A stretch of DNA of 64,000 nt from Colias croceus (lineage: Eukaryota > Arthropoda > Insecta > Lepidoptera > Pieridae). The stretch spans positions 7,207,001 through 7,271,000 of the forward strand of contig NC_059552.1 of NCBI RefSeq assembly GCF_905220415.1. The letters run 5' to 3'. How positions within the stretch are numbered: position 1 is the stretch's first letter; the number at the start of each line of letters is the position of its first letter. Below the pieces are notes generated by a model. It did not search any database. It was not told the DNA's origin and saw nothing but the letters and a program-made list of their open reading frames with translations. Below, piece after piece: positions 1 through 13,500 of this stretch. The position numbers and the translations under genes are program-made.

Positions 1-1
1 A

Positions 2-1279
2 GCAAAAATACATCATGATAATAGCACTGATTTAAGTGAATTGCCTGAAGTGGAATTAGCTCAACCTACTGTTGAAGAAGTCCATATACCTGAACATACA
101 CCTACTCCAGAAACAACTGTTATTACACAAAATAATGAGATAGGAAATATTGATACAGAACAAAATAATGTACAAAGCCTTGCTGAAGTAATACCTGAGT
201 CTTCATTTGAACCAGCTTCAATGATACCAGCCAGTACAATATCTACCATTGACAATATCAGCGAACCAATGATGGTTGATACCTTTAAAGAAGTCATAGA
301 TAATATTGAGCAACAGCCCGCTGCCATTGTAGGACCACAGCCTAGTGATAGTATTGAAGTGTCGGGAGCTCCAGATGCTTCTACAGAGCCAGCAGTAGAA
401 GCAGAAACATTACCTCCAAATTCAAGTGTCATTAACAATCCTTTGATAGAAACATTATCGGAACCATGTGTTGAACAAAGCACTATTAGAACTGAGGTCA
501 TAATGGAAGTACAAAAAGCTCAATCTAACTCAAATGTCTTGGACGAAAATACTACAGAAAACTATCAAGAGCCATGTAACACAACAGAAGAAGATAATAG
601 AGAGGGTGATGAAGAAACCATTGAAAATATTGCAAGGGTTATTGGTGTAGACCCAGATACTTTGGGACCAGCAGAGACAGTCAAAGAACCATTACAAAAT
701 GAAGTCATTGTTGAAAAACCTATTATCAAAGAACAAATTGCAAACTTAACATCAGAATGGTCGGAGGATGAAGCTGATGTTCCATCTCAGCCTGTAAATA
801 ATACTACTGAAGAATGTAGTACTCTTCCACAAGAAACTGAAAATCCAGAACCAGTCCAGGAAATAACATCTACAGAAACTGAACAGATGGAAACAAATGA
901 TGATAAAATTGAAGAGAAAGCTGATGATGAAAGTATTGCACCACAAGAAAACAGTATGCCTATTGTTGAAGATGTAAACATTTGTGAGTCAACTACACCA
1001 AAAGAGGTGGTTACTGAAAATACTACTACTACAGTGCCACCACAAGAGAAAATATCTTCATTGCTAAATGATTGGGAGGACAATGATTCTCAAGAAGAGA
1101 ATAATACAGAAGATATTACATCTATTCCAACAGAAGTCATAAAGAACACCACGGAAGTCCTAAAGAACACCACAGATGTGGCAAATGAAACTATCGCTAC
1201 TAAAGTTGATCCAAAACCTGATATAAGAAATCTTGTAAGTGATTGGGATGAAGATGAAGAAGAAGAAAATAAGAGCTAA
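2..1279 (+). CDS. Acidic Glu/Thr/Ser-rich protein, C-terminal exon (partial)
   Basis: The reading frame is open from the left edge to a TAA at 1277-1279, about 425 codons, so the start lies outside the window. I do not recognise the gene. The protein is strongly acidic and low in complexity, rich in E, T, N, S, P and V, with no membrane segment. Three copies of a short motif stand out: I-A-N-L-T-S-E-W-S-E-D-E, I-S-S-L-L-N-D-W-E-D-N-D and I-R-N-L-V-S-D-W-D-E-D-E, the last at the very C-terminus. The spaced I..L...W plus acidic residues suggests a repeated short binding motif in a disordered tail; that is inference. A poly(A) signal AATAAA lies near 1432. The gene is convergent with the UBE2J2-like gene downstream. 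Confidence 0.7.
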   Translation, partial: AKIHHDNSTDLSELPEVELAQPTVEEVHIPEHTPTPETTVITQNNEIGNIDTEQNNVQSLAEVIPESSFEPASMIPASTISTIDNISEPMMVDTFKEVIDNIEQQPAAIVGPQPSDSIEVSGAPDASTEPAVEAETLPPNSSVINNPLIETLSEPCVEQSTIRTEVIMEVQKAQSNSNVLDENTTENYQEPCNTTEEDNREGDEETIENIARVIGVDPDTLGPAETVKEPLQNEVIVEKPIIKEQIANLTSEWSEDEADVPSQPVNNTTEECSTLPQETENPEPVQEITSTETEQMETNDDKIEEKADDESIAPQENSMPIVEDVNICESTTPKEVVTENTTTTVPPQEKISSLLNDWEDNDSQEENNTEDITSIPTEVIKNTTEVLKNTTDVANETIATKVDPKPDIRNLVSDWDEDEEEENKS

Positions 1280-3027
1280 TTTGATTTGTTAGTGAAGGTA
1301 GAAAACTGTATGTATGATGACATATTGAGCAAATTATGTTAAATGTTAGAAAAATGTCCTTGAAGATGCCTTTTCTGTATGAATATTAGATATTAAGCAT
1401 ACTCCTTGAAGCACTTGATGTAATTAGTTAAAATAAAATGAACATTTTGAGAATTTGAACTAAAATCATAATTTGAGTTACTTTTGTGTAGATAATTGGG
1501 TGTAAACTTTTTGTAAATGTGAGTTTTGAACTATATGAATCTTTTATTATTATTATTTTTTTATTTTAAATTAATCTGAGAACTTTTTTTATGTGTATTG
1601 CATAATATCTGAAGACACGTTATCTTACATAAAAATAGGTATTTATACATTTTAAATACATTGATATGTATTGTATATTGATTGTAGAATACTTAAGAGT
1701 AGCAACTGCAATTTACCTAGATAATATGTAAGCTAATAATCTCGATAATAATAATAATGTGTAAAGTGTGTTAGCTAATAAAAATAGACAGTTTATATGA
1801 TACATGTTTATCAAAAGCATCTGTAAATTGACCTATAATTGTTGCAGCAAAAGACCATGAACTTGTAATTGTTTTAAATCTAAGATAATAAATTATATTG
1901 TAAACTAAAATGTATTTTTTTATCATTATCTACATATAGGGATATAAAATAAAAACTCGTAATGTAAAAATAGCATTTACTATTTCATCAACTTATTACA
2001 ATGAAAACATAACACTTGATCACACAAAAATCCATCCATGCAGAACCTACATTATCAACTATTGCCTTTAAAACTAGTCAGATATTATTGCTGTGCTCTA
2101 TAGTGAAAAATTTGTATGTAACCAATAAGTTATAAAATACAAGTGTAATATCCTCTTACAATTTAAATCAGTACTATTCTTTATTTATTACTATATGGTT
2201 GCATTTCAAGCAGAATCTAAGTATTTCTTTTGTTGACTTACACAATACATTAATTGCTTCCAAATTGAAGTCTGAAATGATTAATTATCAATGAATTATT
2301 AGATATTGTAATATTAAATATGCATTATTTGCAAGAAATATCAATTTTTATGCATATAAAGTGGATTTTTCATGTGATTATTTATTACCTAAAGCAATTT
2401 TACAATAATTATTGCTTAGCATTCATCACAATATATTTTTTTTAATGCATACATAGGGAATTCAAGTTGTATAATATAAACTTACATTCAAATTAGTCAA
2501 GTATAAAACAAAAATCAGCTTGGTACTTTTGTGCTCATAAGATTGGCATAAATGTAAGCTCACAATAAAACAAAAGCTTATATTATCTTATAAGATTTTT
2601 ATCAATAATAATAAGGTAATGAAACAATACTGTTTGTATTCAATAAAATAAATATTAACATTTGTTATACATTTATGATCAATAAATAATTTGTTAACTA
2701 TTGTAATGGAATTTTTAATTCTGTTTCACTATCACAGCTTTACACACAATATAATAATTTTGCATTCATAAATTATAAAATTGTATTGTAAAAAGCATTC
2801 TACTGATAATAATATTGCATTTCTTTCAATGGTAACTCTAAATACTCTCAGTATTAGGTACAAAACATATATTTAATCAAAAGCCTATGTACCTAAGTTA
2901 CTTACTAGAAATTGGAATAATTTAGAAGAGAAGTGAAAATTTGCCTGGCAACCCAACCCAGTTTACTATAACTAATCATTACCCAATAAATTACAATATT
3001 TACACTCTGGCTAACCAAATTTATTGC
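1280..3027. other. 3' UTR and AT-rich intergenic DNA between convergent genes
   Basis: No convincing reading frame or known repeat is visible. The left part is the 3' UTR of the acidic-protein gene (AATAAA near 1432). The rest is AT-rich with many short poly-A/T runs, and its right part probably includes the 3' UTR of the UBE2J2-like gene. Confidence 0.5.
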
Positions 3028-3708
3028 TTAGTCATTGGAAATAGATGCTAGGACATGTTTTACCATAAATGCAAGAAACACAAAACCCACAAGCACAAAT
3101 AAGTTTGTTAAGATGTAGTGCATATTGGACTGTTGCTCATTAGTCACTTCACTTTCACTGCTGCCGTTGGCGTGCTCTGATTGTAGGAGTGCTTCTTGAC
3201 GTTGTTTCAAAAGCTCTTCAATCTCCTGCACATATTCAGGGAATAATTCACAAAACATTTTATTTTTGAGATTAATTTCTAGAGATTCTGCTGCCAAGCA
3301 CCGTTTTTGATAGTCGGATGTTTCGATTGAGCCTAATGTTGGCGTTTTTTCCAACATAAAACTAAGCAGACCAGTGAGTATAGTCGAAATAGACCAAGCT
3401 GGATTCCAAGTGTCAGGATGGAAATCGGTAATGCTAAGGCACAATTTGGTGTTAGTCTTGAAGCGCCCATTAGGCGTAATCATATAAATAGATGGTGGCT
3501 TGAAAGGAAACTCTCTCGGGAACATAATTTTTCCATGATAATATCCTCCCTCATACGGACTCTTCTCGGGGCCTTTTACTACGTAATGCCATTCTAATAT
3601 GTTTGATGGTACTGGTTCTGCAGTCACATATGGAACAGGGTCGTTTTTCAGCCTTAGATAATCTTGTTTCAGCCTACTCGTAGCTCCAGTAACTTTGCTT
3701 TTGGCCAT
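3028..3708 (-). CDS. UBE2J2: Ubiquitin-conjugating enzyme E2 J2 (Ubc6-type, ER tail-anchored)
   Basis: Complete 226-residue frame without introns. The E2 core spans residues 12-165, with the N-terminal R-L-K-Q-D-Y helix, the HPN-equivalent turn T-P-N-G-R-F-K (78-84) and the active-site cysteine in T-K-L-C-L-S at about C90. Next comes S-I-T-D-F-H-P-D-T-W-N-P, the signature of the J/Ubc6 subfamily. After a Gln/Ser/Glu-rich linker, one hydrophobic helix at about 198-220 forms a C-terminal tail anchor, so the enzyme should sit on the cytosolic face of the ER and serve ERAD. AATAAA (minus strand, 3020-3025) lies 2 nt past the stop. The 811-bp gap to the CEP120 stop on the same strand must hold its promoter. 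Lack of introns may be ancestral or reflect retroposition. Confidence 0.93.
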   Translation of the reverse strand: MAKSKVTGATSRLKQDYLRLKNDPVPYVTAEPVPSNILEWHYVVKGPEKSPYEGGYYHGKIMFPREFPFKPPSIYMITPNGRFKTNTKLCLSITDFHPDTWNPAWSISTILTGLLSFMLEKTPTLGSIETSDYQKRCLAAESLEINLKNKMFCELFPEYVQEIEELLKQRQEALLQSEHANGSSESEVTNEQQSNMHYILTNLFVLVGFVFLAFMVKHVLASISND

Positions 3709-4519
3709 TATGTTACAACAATAGGCATGTATGGGTCAATAGCAATATTCTCAATCAATTATAGGACGATAACAATAACTTTTTGCAAACATTACACGCG
3801 ACAAATAGTTTCAATATTATAAACTAATCTCTGTGCTATTTAATATTGAATACGTATCGATAAACCATTACAATTCACTGTGTAGAAATTACAAATTAAA
3901 GATACGTCATTACATAGAGAGAAGTAGGTACATGCAATGTCAAGAATCTGTCTAGAACTAGAACGTCACTTTATTTTTTGACATCTGACAAAAATACGCT
4001 AGTGTTACTATAACTATATTTTCTTTTTAATAACATATCATCACATAATATGATCATCACAGTGTATCATGGACTTTACGTGGACTTCATATTATAGGAA
4101 AAGTGGTCCTATAATTCGTTTAGATAAATAAAAAGAAAAGGCTCACAAGCTTTCGATAGTTTCCAATAGCGCGAGTTAGTAGTTCTCGCTAGTTAGTATT
4201 AGAACAGTGCCATCAGCACCCGATAATATAAGTTACTTTATGGTGCCATCTAAGGCACGGAATTACTAGTATCTGGATCTAAAAGCAACCTATGGCTTTC
4301 CGTGGGCCTTCCTATAGTTAATTCAGATTATAATATCTCTAGTCTATACCAACTGCATAGATCTGATATGGCTGTTTTTGTGTGAAATTAATAATAATTC
4401 ATCTTTATAAATTTTCGCATTTATAATAATAGTAGGAAGTGGGATGATATTATTTAGATTAAGTATAGGGTGTAATTAAAAGAGGTAAAACTAATTGAAC
4501 TATAAATTTATTTATAACA
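3709..4519. other. Intergenic: UBE2J2 upstream region and CEP120 3' flank
   Basis: Two minus-strand genes are separated by 811 bp. The left half should contain the UBE2J2 promoter and 5' UTR, but I see no clear TATA box. The right part is the 3' UTR of the CEP120-like gene. No reading frame is supported. Confidence 0.45.
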
Positions 4520-7500
4520 TCAAGTAGCACAATTTATCAATATATTGCGTATTTCAGTGTTAAGCGCTCGCAGAGCTTGTTCGTCTGTTTGTTCGTTAGC
4601 GACGAGTTGTTCACGTTGTAACATCAAGTCCTTGAGGCGAGAATTCATCGGATTTATTGGCGCTTTTCTGAAAATAATGTATTAATTCATTAAAATATTG
4701 CCATAATTCACAGAAGCTAGCACTATAAAATATATAGAAGAGTCTTTATATAAAAAACGTTTTTTTTTTTATTATTGCTAAGTTAATTTGATTTTTGTAA
4801 TAACTTACATTAAATCGTCATAAATCTCCATTCCATCTGGACCGGACGTACCTAAAAGAAAAAAAAATCGAATCAAAACAATATCACTTATTGCCTAATC
4901 ACACTTTCATTTTCGTAAACATAAGCGATTCATAACTATTATTGTCCTATAATGAAGTGAATTAATTATTAAAAAAAAATACAATTTAATTATAAAAAAA
5001 GACCATTTATTTCATTTTATGTCCATCCAATGCAAGTGTACTTAATTTTAAACTAATAACTATATCAAATTCATACTTATAAGCGAGCGCGACTCAATCG
5101 CCGGTGAGTTGGCTAAGATGTCCACGTAGAAGTCATCTTTGAGTTTATTTATGTCGACATCGTTCTTGTCATCCATTACCGTTTCTTCTTGATCTTCAAT
5201 GGGATCCAACCTGGGAAATGAGTTGAAAATCACTACATAAGTAGTATAAAACAAAGTCGCTTTCTCTGTCCCTTTGTATGCTTAAATCTTTAAAACTACG
5301 CAACGGATTTTGATGCGGTTTTTTTAATAGATAGAGTGATTCAAGAGGAAGGTTTTAGTATATCATTTATTAGGTTTTAGACAAAGCGGGCGAAGCCGCG
5401 GGCGGTAAGCTAGTGAATATATAAACGATGTTCGCTTGATAAACATAAAACAATCCAAAGAGTTTGACGCTAATCTACAGTTTCTCAATTTCATTTTTTT
5501 ACTAAAATACCAGTTTATTTTGATATGCAGGGCAGCTCACGCACAAAGCGCACCCACTGCACCTTCATTCTATTTTTAACCGACTTCAAAAAAAGGAGGA
5601 GGTTATCAATGTGTAACATTTTTTCGTTCCGCGTGACATTTTTACATTACTCGCCATCTTTTTCTTATCCCTACCACGCGTGATTCGACGTATTTCTATA
5701 AAGTTGCATATAGTAAATTATTTTTTTGAAAAATAAGGTCATAAAGAAGTTTCACTTCTTACGTGTGTACACTAGTACACGCACACATTTTTTTAATTCA
5801 CAATTTGTGTTACCCGTCAGCCAGTTGTCTCCGCTGATCCCTGAGAGTATGTAAGAGCTGTTTCCGCGCGGTTAATTTGGCGCGATGTAATTCACGCACG
5901 GCTCGACCCCATTGCTCTTTGAAGAATGCTTTCGATTGCCGGCTGCTTTCTAGCTTCTCTTCTAGACATCGCTGCGAATTAGATATTTTTTAATCGATAA
6001 TGACATTTGACCAATAAGTAAATGTCTTATGAAATCAGTTAATTGTAAGATGTATGTTTGATAAGTAAAACCTAAACTTTGGAGTTTGGAATATGCTTCA
6101 CTTTGTATGTCGAATGAAAAAGCTATTTTTTATTTAATTATAGACATCACTACATAGTATAAAACAAAGTCGCTTTCTCTGTCCCTATGTCCCTTTGTAT
6201 GCTTAAATCTTTAAAACTACGCAACGGATTTTGATGCGGTTTATTTTAATAGATAGAGTGCTTCAAGAGGAAGGTTTTAGTAGGTATATAACTTATTAGT
6301 TAGAAGCCTTTAAGCTTAATGAAAAGTTAGCAGTGTTCTCATTTTTAGTCCTCCTATCACAGCACCAAATATCTGTTATCAGCACTAAATTAGCACTAAA
6401 TGAGCACTAAATTTTGAAATATAATACGAGTGATTCTGCTGACTTGACCTTTCTAGCTTAACAGACGTTAGGTTTTAGATAAAGCGGGCGAAGCCGCGGG
6501 CGGAAAGCTAGTAGCTAATAATTTGTGAAAAAAAACTCATTTTCGTTTGTAAAGTAATTCTAGGATCACCAGTCCCTAGAAAAAATATTGCCTTTGTTAT
6601 TCTTTATAATATTAGAGTTTTACGGTTTTACTTACCAACTCCTGAATTAGACTAGCGGTTTGATCTTTCGTTAATCCAGAGCACCTACTCTCAGCATCCT
6701 TTTCAACATTTTTCAGATCCATCTAAAACCAGTGCATCCAAATATTATTTTACAAACTTTTAAGTTCAAATAGCAGAAGAAGAAAAGTAGTTTAGGTAAG
6801 CATTTTTTTCATGTAGGAACTAATAAATAACTAAATGCAAAAAATAAATTAATAAGCAGCAAAAAGCCAACATCACGCGGTGTTCCCAGGCGGTCACCCA
6901 TCCAAGTACTGACCGCGCCCGACGTTGCTTAACTTCGGTGATCGGACGAGAACCGGTGTATTCAACGTGGTATGGACGTTGGCGAACAACAATCTCAAAT
7001 TATTATAAAGCAGAATACAAACCCACGTTTTAAATTATTCCAAGTCATACAAACTAACACTTAAAATATTGATAGCTATTTGTTATGGAATATGAAAGCA
7101 AAGAACTTTAAGAAAATAATCTTTTATGAAATAATATTTGATTTAAATATCACGCTACGTAAATATTGCCTAACAATAAAAACATACTCTAGAGTCTAGA
7201 TAATAAAATAATAATTTTTATACAACTACTAGCTTACCGCCCGCGGCTTCACCCGCTTTCTCTAAAACGATTTGAGATTTAAACTATCCTATCTCTCAAG
7301 TTGGATCGAACTGCACATGGTGTGCGAATTTTATTATAATCGGTTAAGTGGTTTAGGAGTCTATTGAGGACAAACATTGTGACACGAGATTTATGTATAT
7401 TAAGATTACTCACTTTAAGTCCATCAATGACTTTCTCCATTTTCTCAATCTTCAACTGCAATTCTTCTATAGCGAGGTCTTTTAATTTGAGCTGGTGATT

Positions 7501-10500
7501 CATATCGTCTTCCATCTTTTGTGACGCTTCTCTTAAGTCTTTGTATTTCGCTGTGTAATGTTCTTCTAGAGCTTTCTTTGCTTCTAATAGCTGAAAGTAT
7601 AATTACATTATTAGTTTACATACAATTTCGCATAAAACTTTTCCATAATAATATTATTAGGCCGAAGAAGAGATGGCTAGATGAACTTGACCAATTTACA
7701 AATGACTGTTAGGACAAGACCGCGATTCATGGAAGTGCCTTGGAGAGGCCTTTTCTCAGCTTTGGAACACGACAGGCTAATACAATACGATACAATACAA
7801 TAATAATTAAGTAATTAATTATGGTGATCGTCAGTTGCAAATCAGTTAAAGTAGTGGTGACCTTCGAAGTGCGTAAATAATTTTTCCTCATTTTTCTGCC
7901 TCAAAATTATGTCAGATTAAAAATAACCAATTATCTTGAAGAAATTAAAAGTTGGTTGTACGGCGGTTGATTCTATGACTATTCGTCAACAGGTGCTTTA
8001 AAAAGTTTTAAGTTGTTAGCTTCTATCGCCTATTTATTTAATTATTTATTTAAATTCTTTATTTAACACACACAAAAAAGAATAAACACCAAAATAAAAA
8101 CAAAACAAAAAGAAAATCATAACATGTTAAATAGGCGGCCTTATCGCTATAAGCGATCTCTGCCAGGCAACCTTTGGATAGGATTTGTCATACGAATTAA
8201 AATTAGATGGGTGGTGTTTGAATTAAAAAGAGAAAAAAAATATATATTAACTTGTGTTATGTTGTGCCTATTTTAACTTGTGCGTGCTTAAGACACCAAC
8301 TTGATCAATGCATTTAAAACTACCTCTAAAACACAATTCTACTAACATTGACTAAATATAACGTGAAATAAATGATTAGAGAGATGAAACGCTCTTTTTG
8401 ATGTAATGAATTTTATTTTATGTAATTGAATGTAATGTAGTTATTTATTGATTTAACTGTATTTTATGTAATTTTATATATTGTAGCTATAGTGATGTGA
8501 TATTTATCTGTACTATGAGTTGGATTCAATTTATTTTATGACATGTATTTAAAAAAAAAAAATATTTTACTTGATCTGTGAATTGTGCTAAATAATGTAA
8601 TTTTTAATATTTTTTTTAACCTCAATTGTGCTGTGTACATACAATTAGGCTGGCATTTTACCGCAACATGATTGTGATTAAATTTGTGTATAATAAGTCA
8701 AAATTGTCAGCTGTGGTGTGTACCTATTTAAATAAATAAATTTTTAAATCTATTTTCTATACCTTCCTCTCCCTCTGCGTGTTCCTATGTCCCCGTAACG
8801 CAAAGTCCCCCGTGGCCCTGCTGAGATCGCTCGCGAGCTGCCGACACTGCTCTATCCCGCGGGTTAGCTTGCTTTCTAGTTCTGTGCGACGTTTCATCCA
8901 TTCGGCGGATAAGAGATCGAGATGGTAGTCTTCTTTGCGTTTTAACTGAAATTAAAAATAAAAAAACATTTATTACAACATTATCAAAATTTACAAACTA
9001 CAACAATGGAATTTTTATTAGCTTCACCTATATTTATATTATGTAATCAACTCCTTGAGACTCGATTTGGACCCATTTTAAACGTATAGATTTAATTCAA
9101 ACAATGTACACTTATCAATACTCGGTGACAATAAATAGATTAATGAGTTTAAGCGTGATTTTAGTTTTTTAAACTATACTAATTATTACTATTTTTACGG
9201 AAAGCTTGCTTTTTACCGAGGTGAAAGATTTTATTGCCATAGGAATTTCACTACGCAGGTGAAACCGCAAACGTGGAGCCAAAATCATTGTTAAAATTTA
9301 ATATTATTACAATTTCTAACCTGTATTCTAAACAGTTCCTGTTGTTTCTCCTTCCAGTCCTCGAGCTCTTCCACAAACTTCTGCATGATTGTGTCGCGAT
9401 CCGCTGCCGTTAATACTTTATTTACGGCATCTGAATATAAAATAAATAATTATTTCATGATTATGATATTATATAGATTATTTTATGTTGTTACTGGTTA
9501 ATGGTATTATCCATTTTTATTTATATATATAGAAAATAACTACATGATGAATGTGTTATTAACACAAAATGTATTATAAATAACAAAATTAATTTTTTAA
9601 CTCGTTATATATAATAAATAAATATATAAAAAATAAGTGCTCATTCTATAAACATAGAATAATAAACAAACCTCTTACATTGGCCGTAAAGCATGTGTCA
9701 CTTTTTGTAGCCTCCAATTTAACGGGTTCACTGCAAAATAATGAAAAAGTAAAAAAGTGAAATTGAAAAAAAAAAGTACCACCTTGTTTGTACATAATAA
9801 TTTTATTTGTTGAAAAACATAGAAGAATTTTACAATATTTCTAATTTATGCAAATAAATATGATATATTATAAAGGCGAAAGTTTGTATGGATGTATGGA
9901 TGTTTGTTTCTCTTTCACGTAAAAACTACTGAACCGATTACAATGAAATTTAGCACACATATAGAGGGTAACTTGGATTTACACAAAGGATAGTTTTTAT
10001 CCCGGAAATCCCACATGAACGGGAACTATGCGGATTTTCCTTTGCAAACGCGGGCGAAGCCGCGGGCGGAAATCTAGTAAATATGATAAGTATAACTAGC
10101 TAAAACAAAGTCTAAAAAAGTCTTTACGGTTCAATTAAATCTTCCACATTCTCTTCTTTCTTACTATCTCCTACCAACTCTTTCTCTTCCTGTACATCAT
10201 CACACTGCACTTGCATATCTGACGTGGTTTTATGTGTTGCCAGTAATTTCTCTTGGCTTGACGCGAATGTATCGCACATTTTCTTTATTAATTCCGCTAT
10301 TTCATTTGTTGGTAGCATCGCTTCACCAGAGGCATTAGTGTATCTGGAATTTTTAGATAAAACTCATATGGATGTGATAATTTTTGGATTATGTGTCATT
10401 TGTTATTTTAATAATTTTATTTTCTCAATTATGTTGATTTCAAATATTTTTTTTATACTGTGCCAGTCATTATAGGTCTACTATAGTGCATTATTAATTG

Positions 10501-13500
10501 CTTGGAAGAAATTTGAAAAAATACAACTTTCTAATAATACAAATAAGTACATAAATTTGGATCGATCCTGCGCCATTTTGTGACGTCATGTGCTAATTCA
10601 AACCAATTAATAATCAAAGTTAAGAATCTTATATTCGTCGTTGTATTATGTCTAATAAAGAATAAATAAATAAAACGTCACCTGGCAGTATTACAAGATC
10701 CCACCCCCCGGTACCCCCCGACACCCCCCAGATCAGTGCAGCTACCAGCTCGGCCCAGGGTCAATATGTCTTCCGATTCCACCACCACCTGCTGTTCTGC
10801 TTTTAGTTGAGTAGCACTGCGGGCTGTTAGAAGGGGCTTCTGGAAAATTGATTATGTTTCATATTAAAAGAAACCGAAAATATATACATATAAATAAAAA
10901 TACCTATAATATCAAAAAATATTCAATCATTAGCTGTCGACTTCGACATCAAAATGGAAATAAAGTTTATTTCGTCAATTAATCATAATCAAATCCTACT
11001 AATCTTATAAATGCGAAAGTTTGTGAGGATGTGTGTGTGTGTTTGTTGCTCTTTCACGCAAATACTACTGAACCGATTACAATGAAATTTAGCACACATA
11101 TAGAAGGTAACTTGGATTAACAGATAGGATAGGTTTTATCCCGGAAATCTCACGGGAACGGGAACTATGCGGGTTTTTCTTTAAAAACGCGGGCGAAGCC
11201 GCGGGCGGAAATCTAGTCCTCTATAAACTCAATATTCTTCAAGAGGAATTTACATTTCAATCTTGGTTTGAAATTCAAAGAAGTTTAAAAAAATTTAAAG
11301 ATGGCTGATTACCAACTTATCTTTAACTAGCTTACCGCCCGCGGCTTCGCCCGCGTTGTCTAAAACGTAATAAATTATATACTAAAACCTTCCACTTGAA
11401 TCACTCTATCTATTAAAAAAAACCGCATCAAATTCCGTTGTGTAGTTTTAAAAGAGAAAGAGACTGTGTTTCATACTATGTAGTGAAGAAAAATCAAATT
11501 GATAGATAGAATTATCTGCTACAAAAAGAAGCTATCTACTCGCAAACTAATCACTTTTTCATACCTGAGCATTTTTCTTAACACCAAGATACTTCAAGCT
11601 AAGCTCCACATCAATGTACGGGCGTCTAGAACCTTCCCTGATGACGTCATCGCACCGCAGAATAAAACAACGCTCGTGAACTGTTAGCGATTTGTCATTA
11701 TTGCAGAAATTCGTTAGGAAAAGTTGTATGTCATCCGTGGGAACTAGTTTTCGGAGGTCCATGCTGCAGATACCTGTTTGTGAAAATATGAAAAAGCTGG
11801 TGTTAATTTTTATGGTTTTTACCAGATATTAAGAGCTTGTATTCATTTTAGAGTAGGTACCAAAATATGCATGAACGGACTGAGCAAACGGTTGTTTTAT
11901 AATTAACTAGCGGTCCGCCCCGGCTTCGCCCGTGGTACATATTTCACAATGAAAAGTAACTGTCCTTTCTCGGGTATCAAAATATCTTTATACCAAATTT
12001 CATGCAAATTGGTTCAGTTGTTAAGGCGTGATTGAGTAACAGACAGACAGACAGAGTTACTTTCGCATTTTTTTTTTTTTTTTTTTTTATTATTTGATAG
12101 GAAAGCGCTTGACCACTATCTCGCCTGATGGAAAGCTGAGATGTGGCCTAAGATGGAGCGCGCTTTCCTAGAAGGTACCTGTTCACTCTTTTCTTGAAGA
12201 CCTCCATATTGTACTCGTCGGGGAACACAGACTCAGGAAGCATGTTCCAGTCCCTCGCGGTTCGAATGAAGAATGTCGATCCGAACCGCTTTGTCCGGGT
12301 ACATGGAACGTCCACCATATGGCGGTGCCTAGAGTCTGTGCGCCTCGACGAACGATGGAAAAACGGGGATGGCGGAATTAGATCGTGCAATTCCGCAGCG
12401 CACTCACCAAAGTGTATCCGATAAAATACCGATAAACTTGCCACTCTGCGACGATGGGCGAGGCTCTGGAGTTTTTTGCCTACTAGCTCATCGTCGTTTA
12501 TTAGCCTCTTGGCACGCCTCTCTATCGCCTCAAGCGCCTCCAGCTGGTACTTGGCTGATCCATCCCAGAGGTGAGAACAGTATTCAATGCACGAACGGAC
12601 TTGTGCTTGATAGAGATTGAGCAACTGTCCCGGACTGAAATACTGTCTCACCTTCGCCAGAATACCAAGCTTTTTTGAGGCTACTTGGGCTTTTGATTCG
12701 ATGTATGAACCAAAATTAAGAGTAGGCGTTAAGGTGATACCAAGAAGCTCGAGGTGGTCAGTTATCGGCACAGATACACCTTGGAAAAACGGAGTCAGGT
12801 TGAAAGGACTCCGTTTAGCGGAAAATAGACACGCCTGGGTCTTAGTCGCATTGAACTTGACCAGATTGGCCTCGCCCCAATCGGAGACTGCCTGTAAGGA
12901 CAAGTTCAAGCGATCGACCATCGCCTCCCGCAGAGACTGGATTTGTGCCGTACTAGCACGCGCGTTGGATACGTATCTCTCCACAACAGTGCTATCGTCT
13001 GCGTACCCATAGATACCGGGTTTCAGCAGATCGTTAATGTGTAGCAGGAATAGTGTTGCGGAGAGAACTGATCCCTGAGGGACCCCGGCGTTTATAGCCA
13101 ATTGGTCGGACGAGCAGCCGTCGACGACTACTCGTATCGACCGGTCTCTCAGAAAATCTGTGATCCATGCGCAGAAACCAGCAGGCAGACCGTACGATGG
13201 AAGCTTGCCAATAAGGCTATCATGCCAGACCTTGTCGAAGGCTTTCGAGATATCAAGGGAGACAGCAAGTGCTTCCCCATGATTCTCTATGGCCTCGCTC
13301 CAGATATAGGTAGCACACGCTAGAAGATCCCCAGTGGACCGATTTCGGCGAAATCCGTATTGGCGGTCACTGAGTAGATCGTTCGCTTCTAGGTGTGCCA
13401 TAAGCCTGCTGTTCAGTACACGTTCCATAGTCTTGCAGAGTATGGACGTGACTGAAATTGGCCTATAATTGGAGGGGTCGGCACGACTGCCTTTTTTGGG

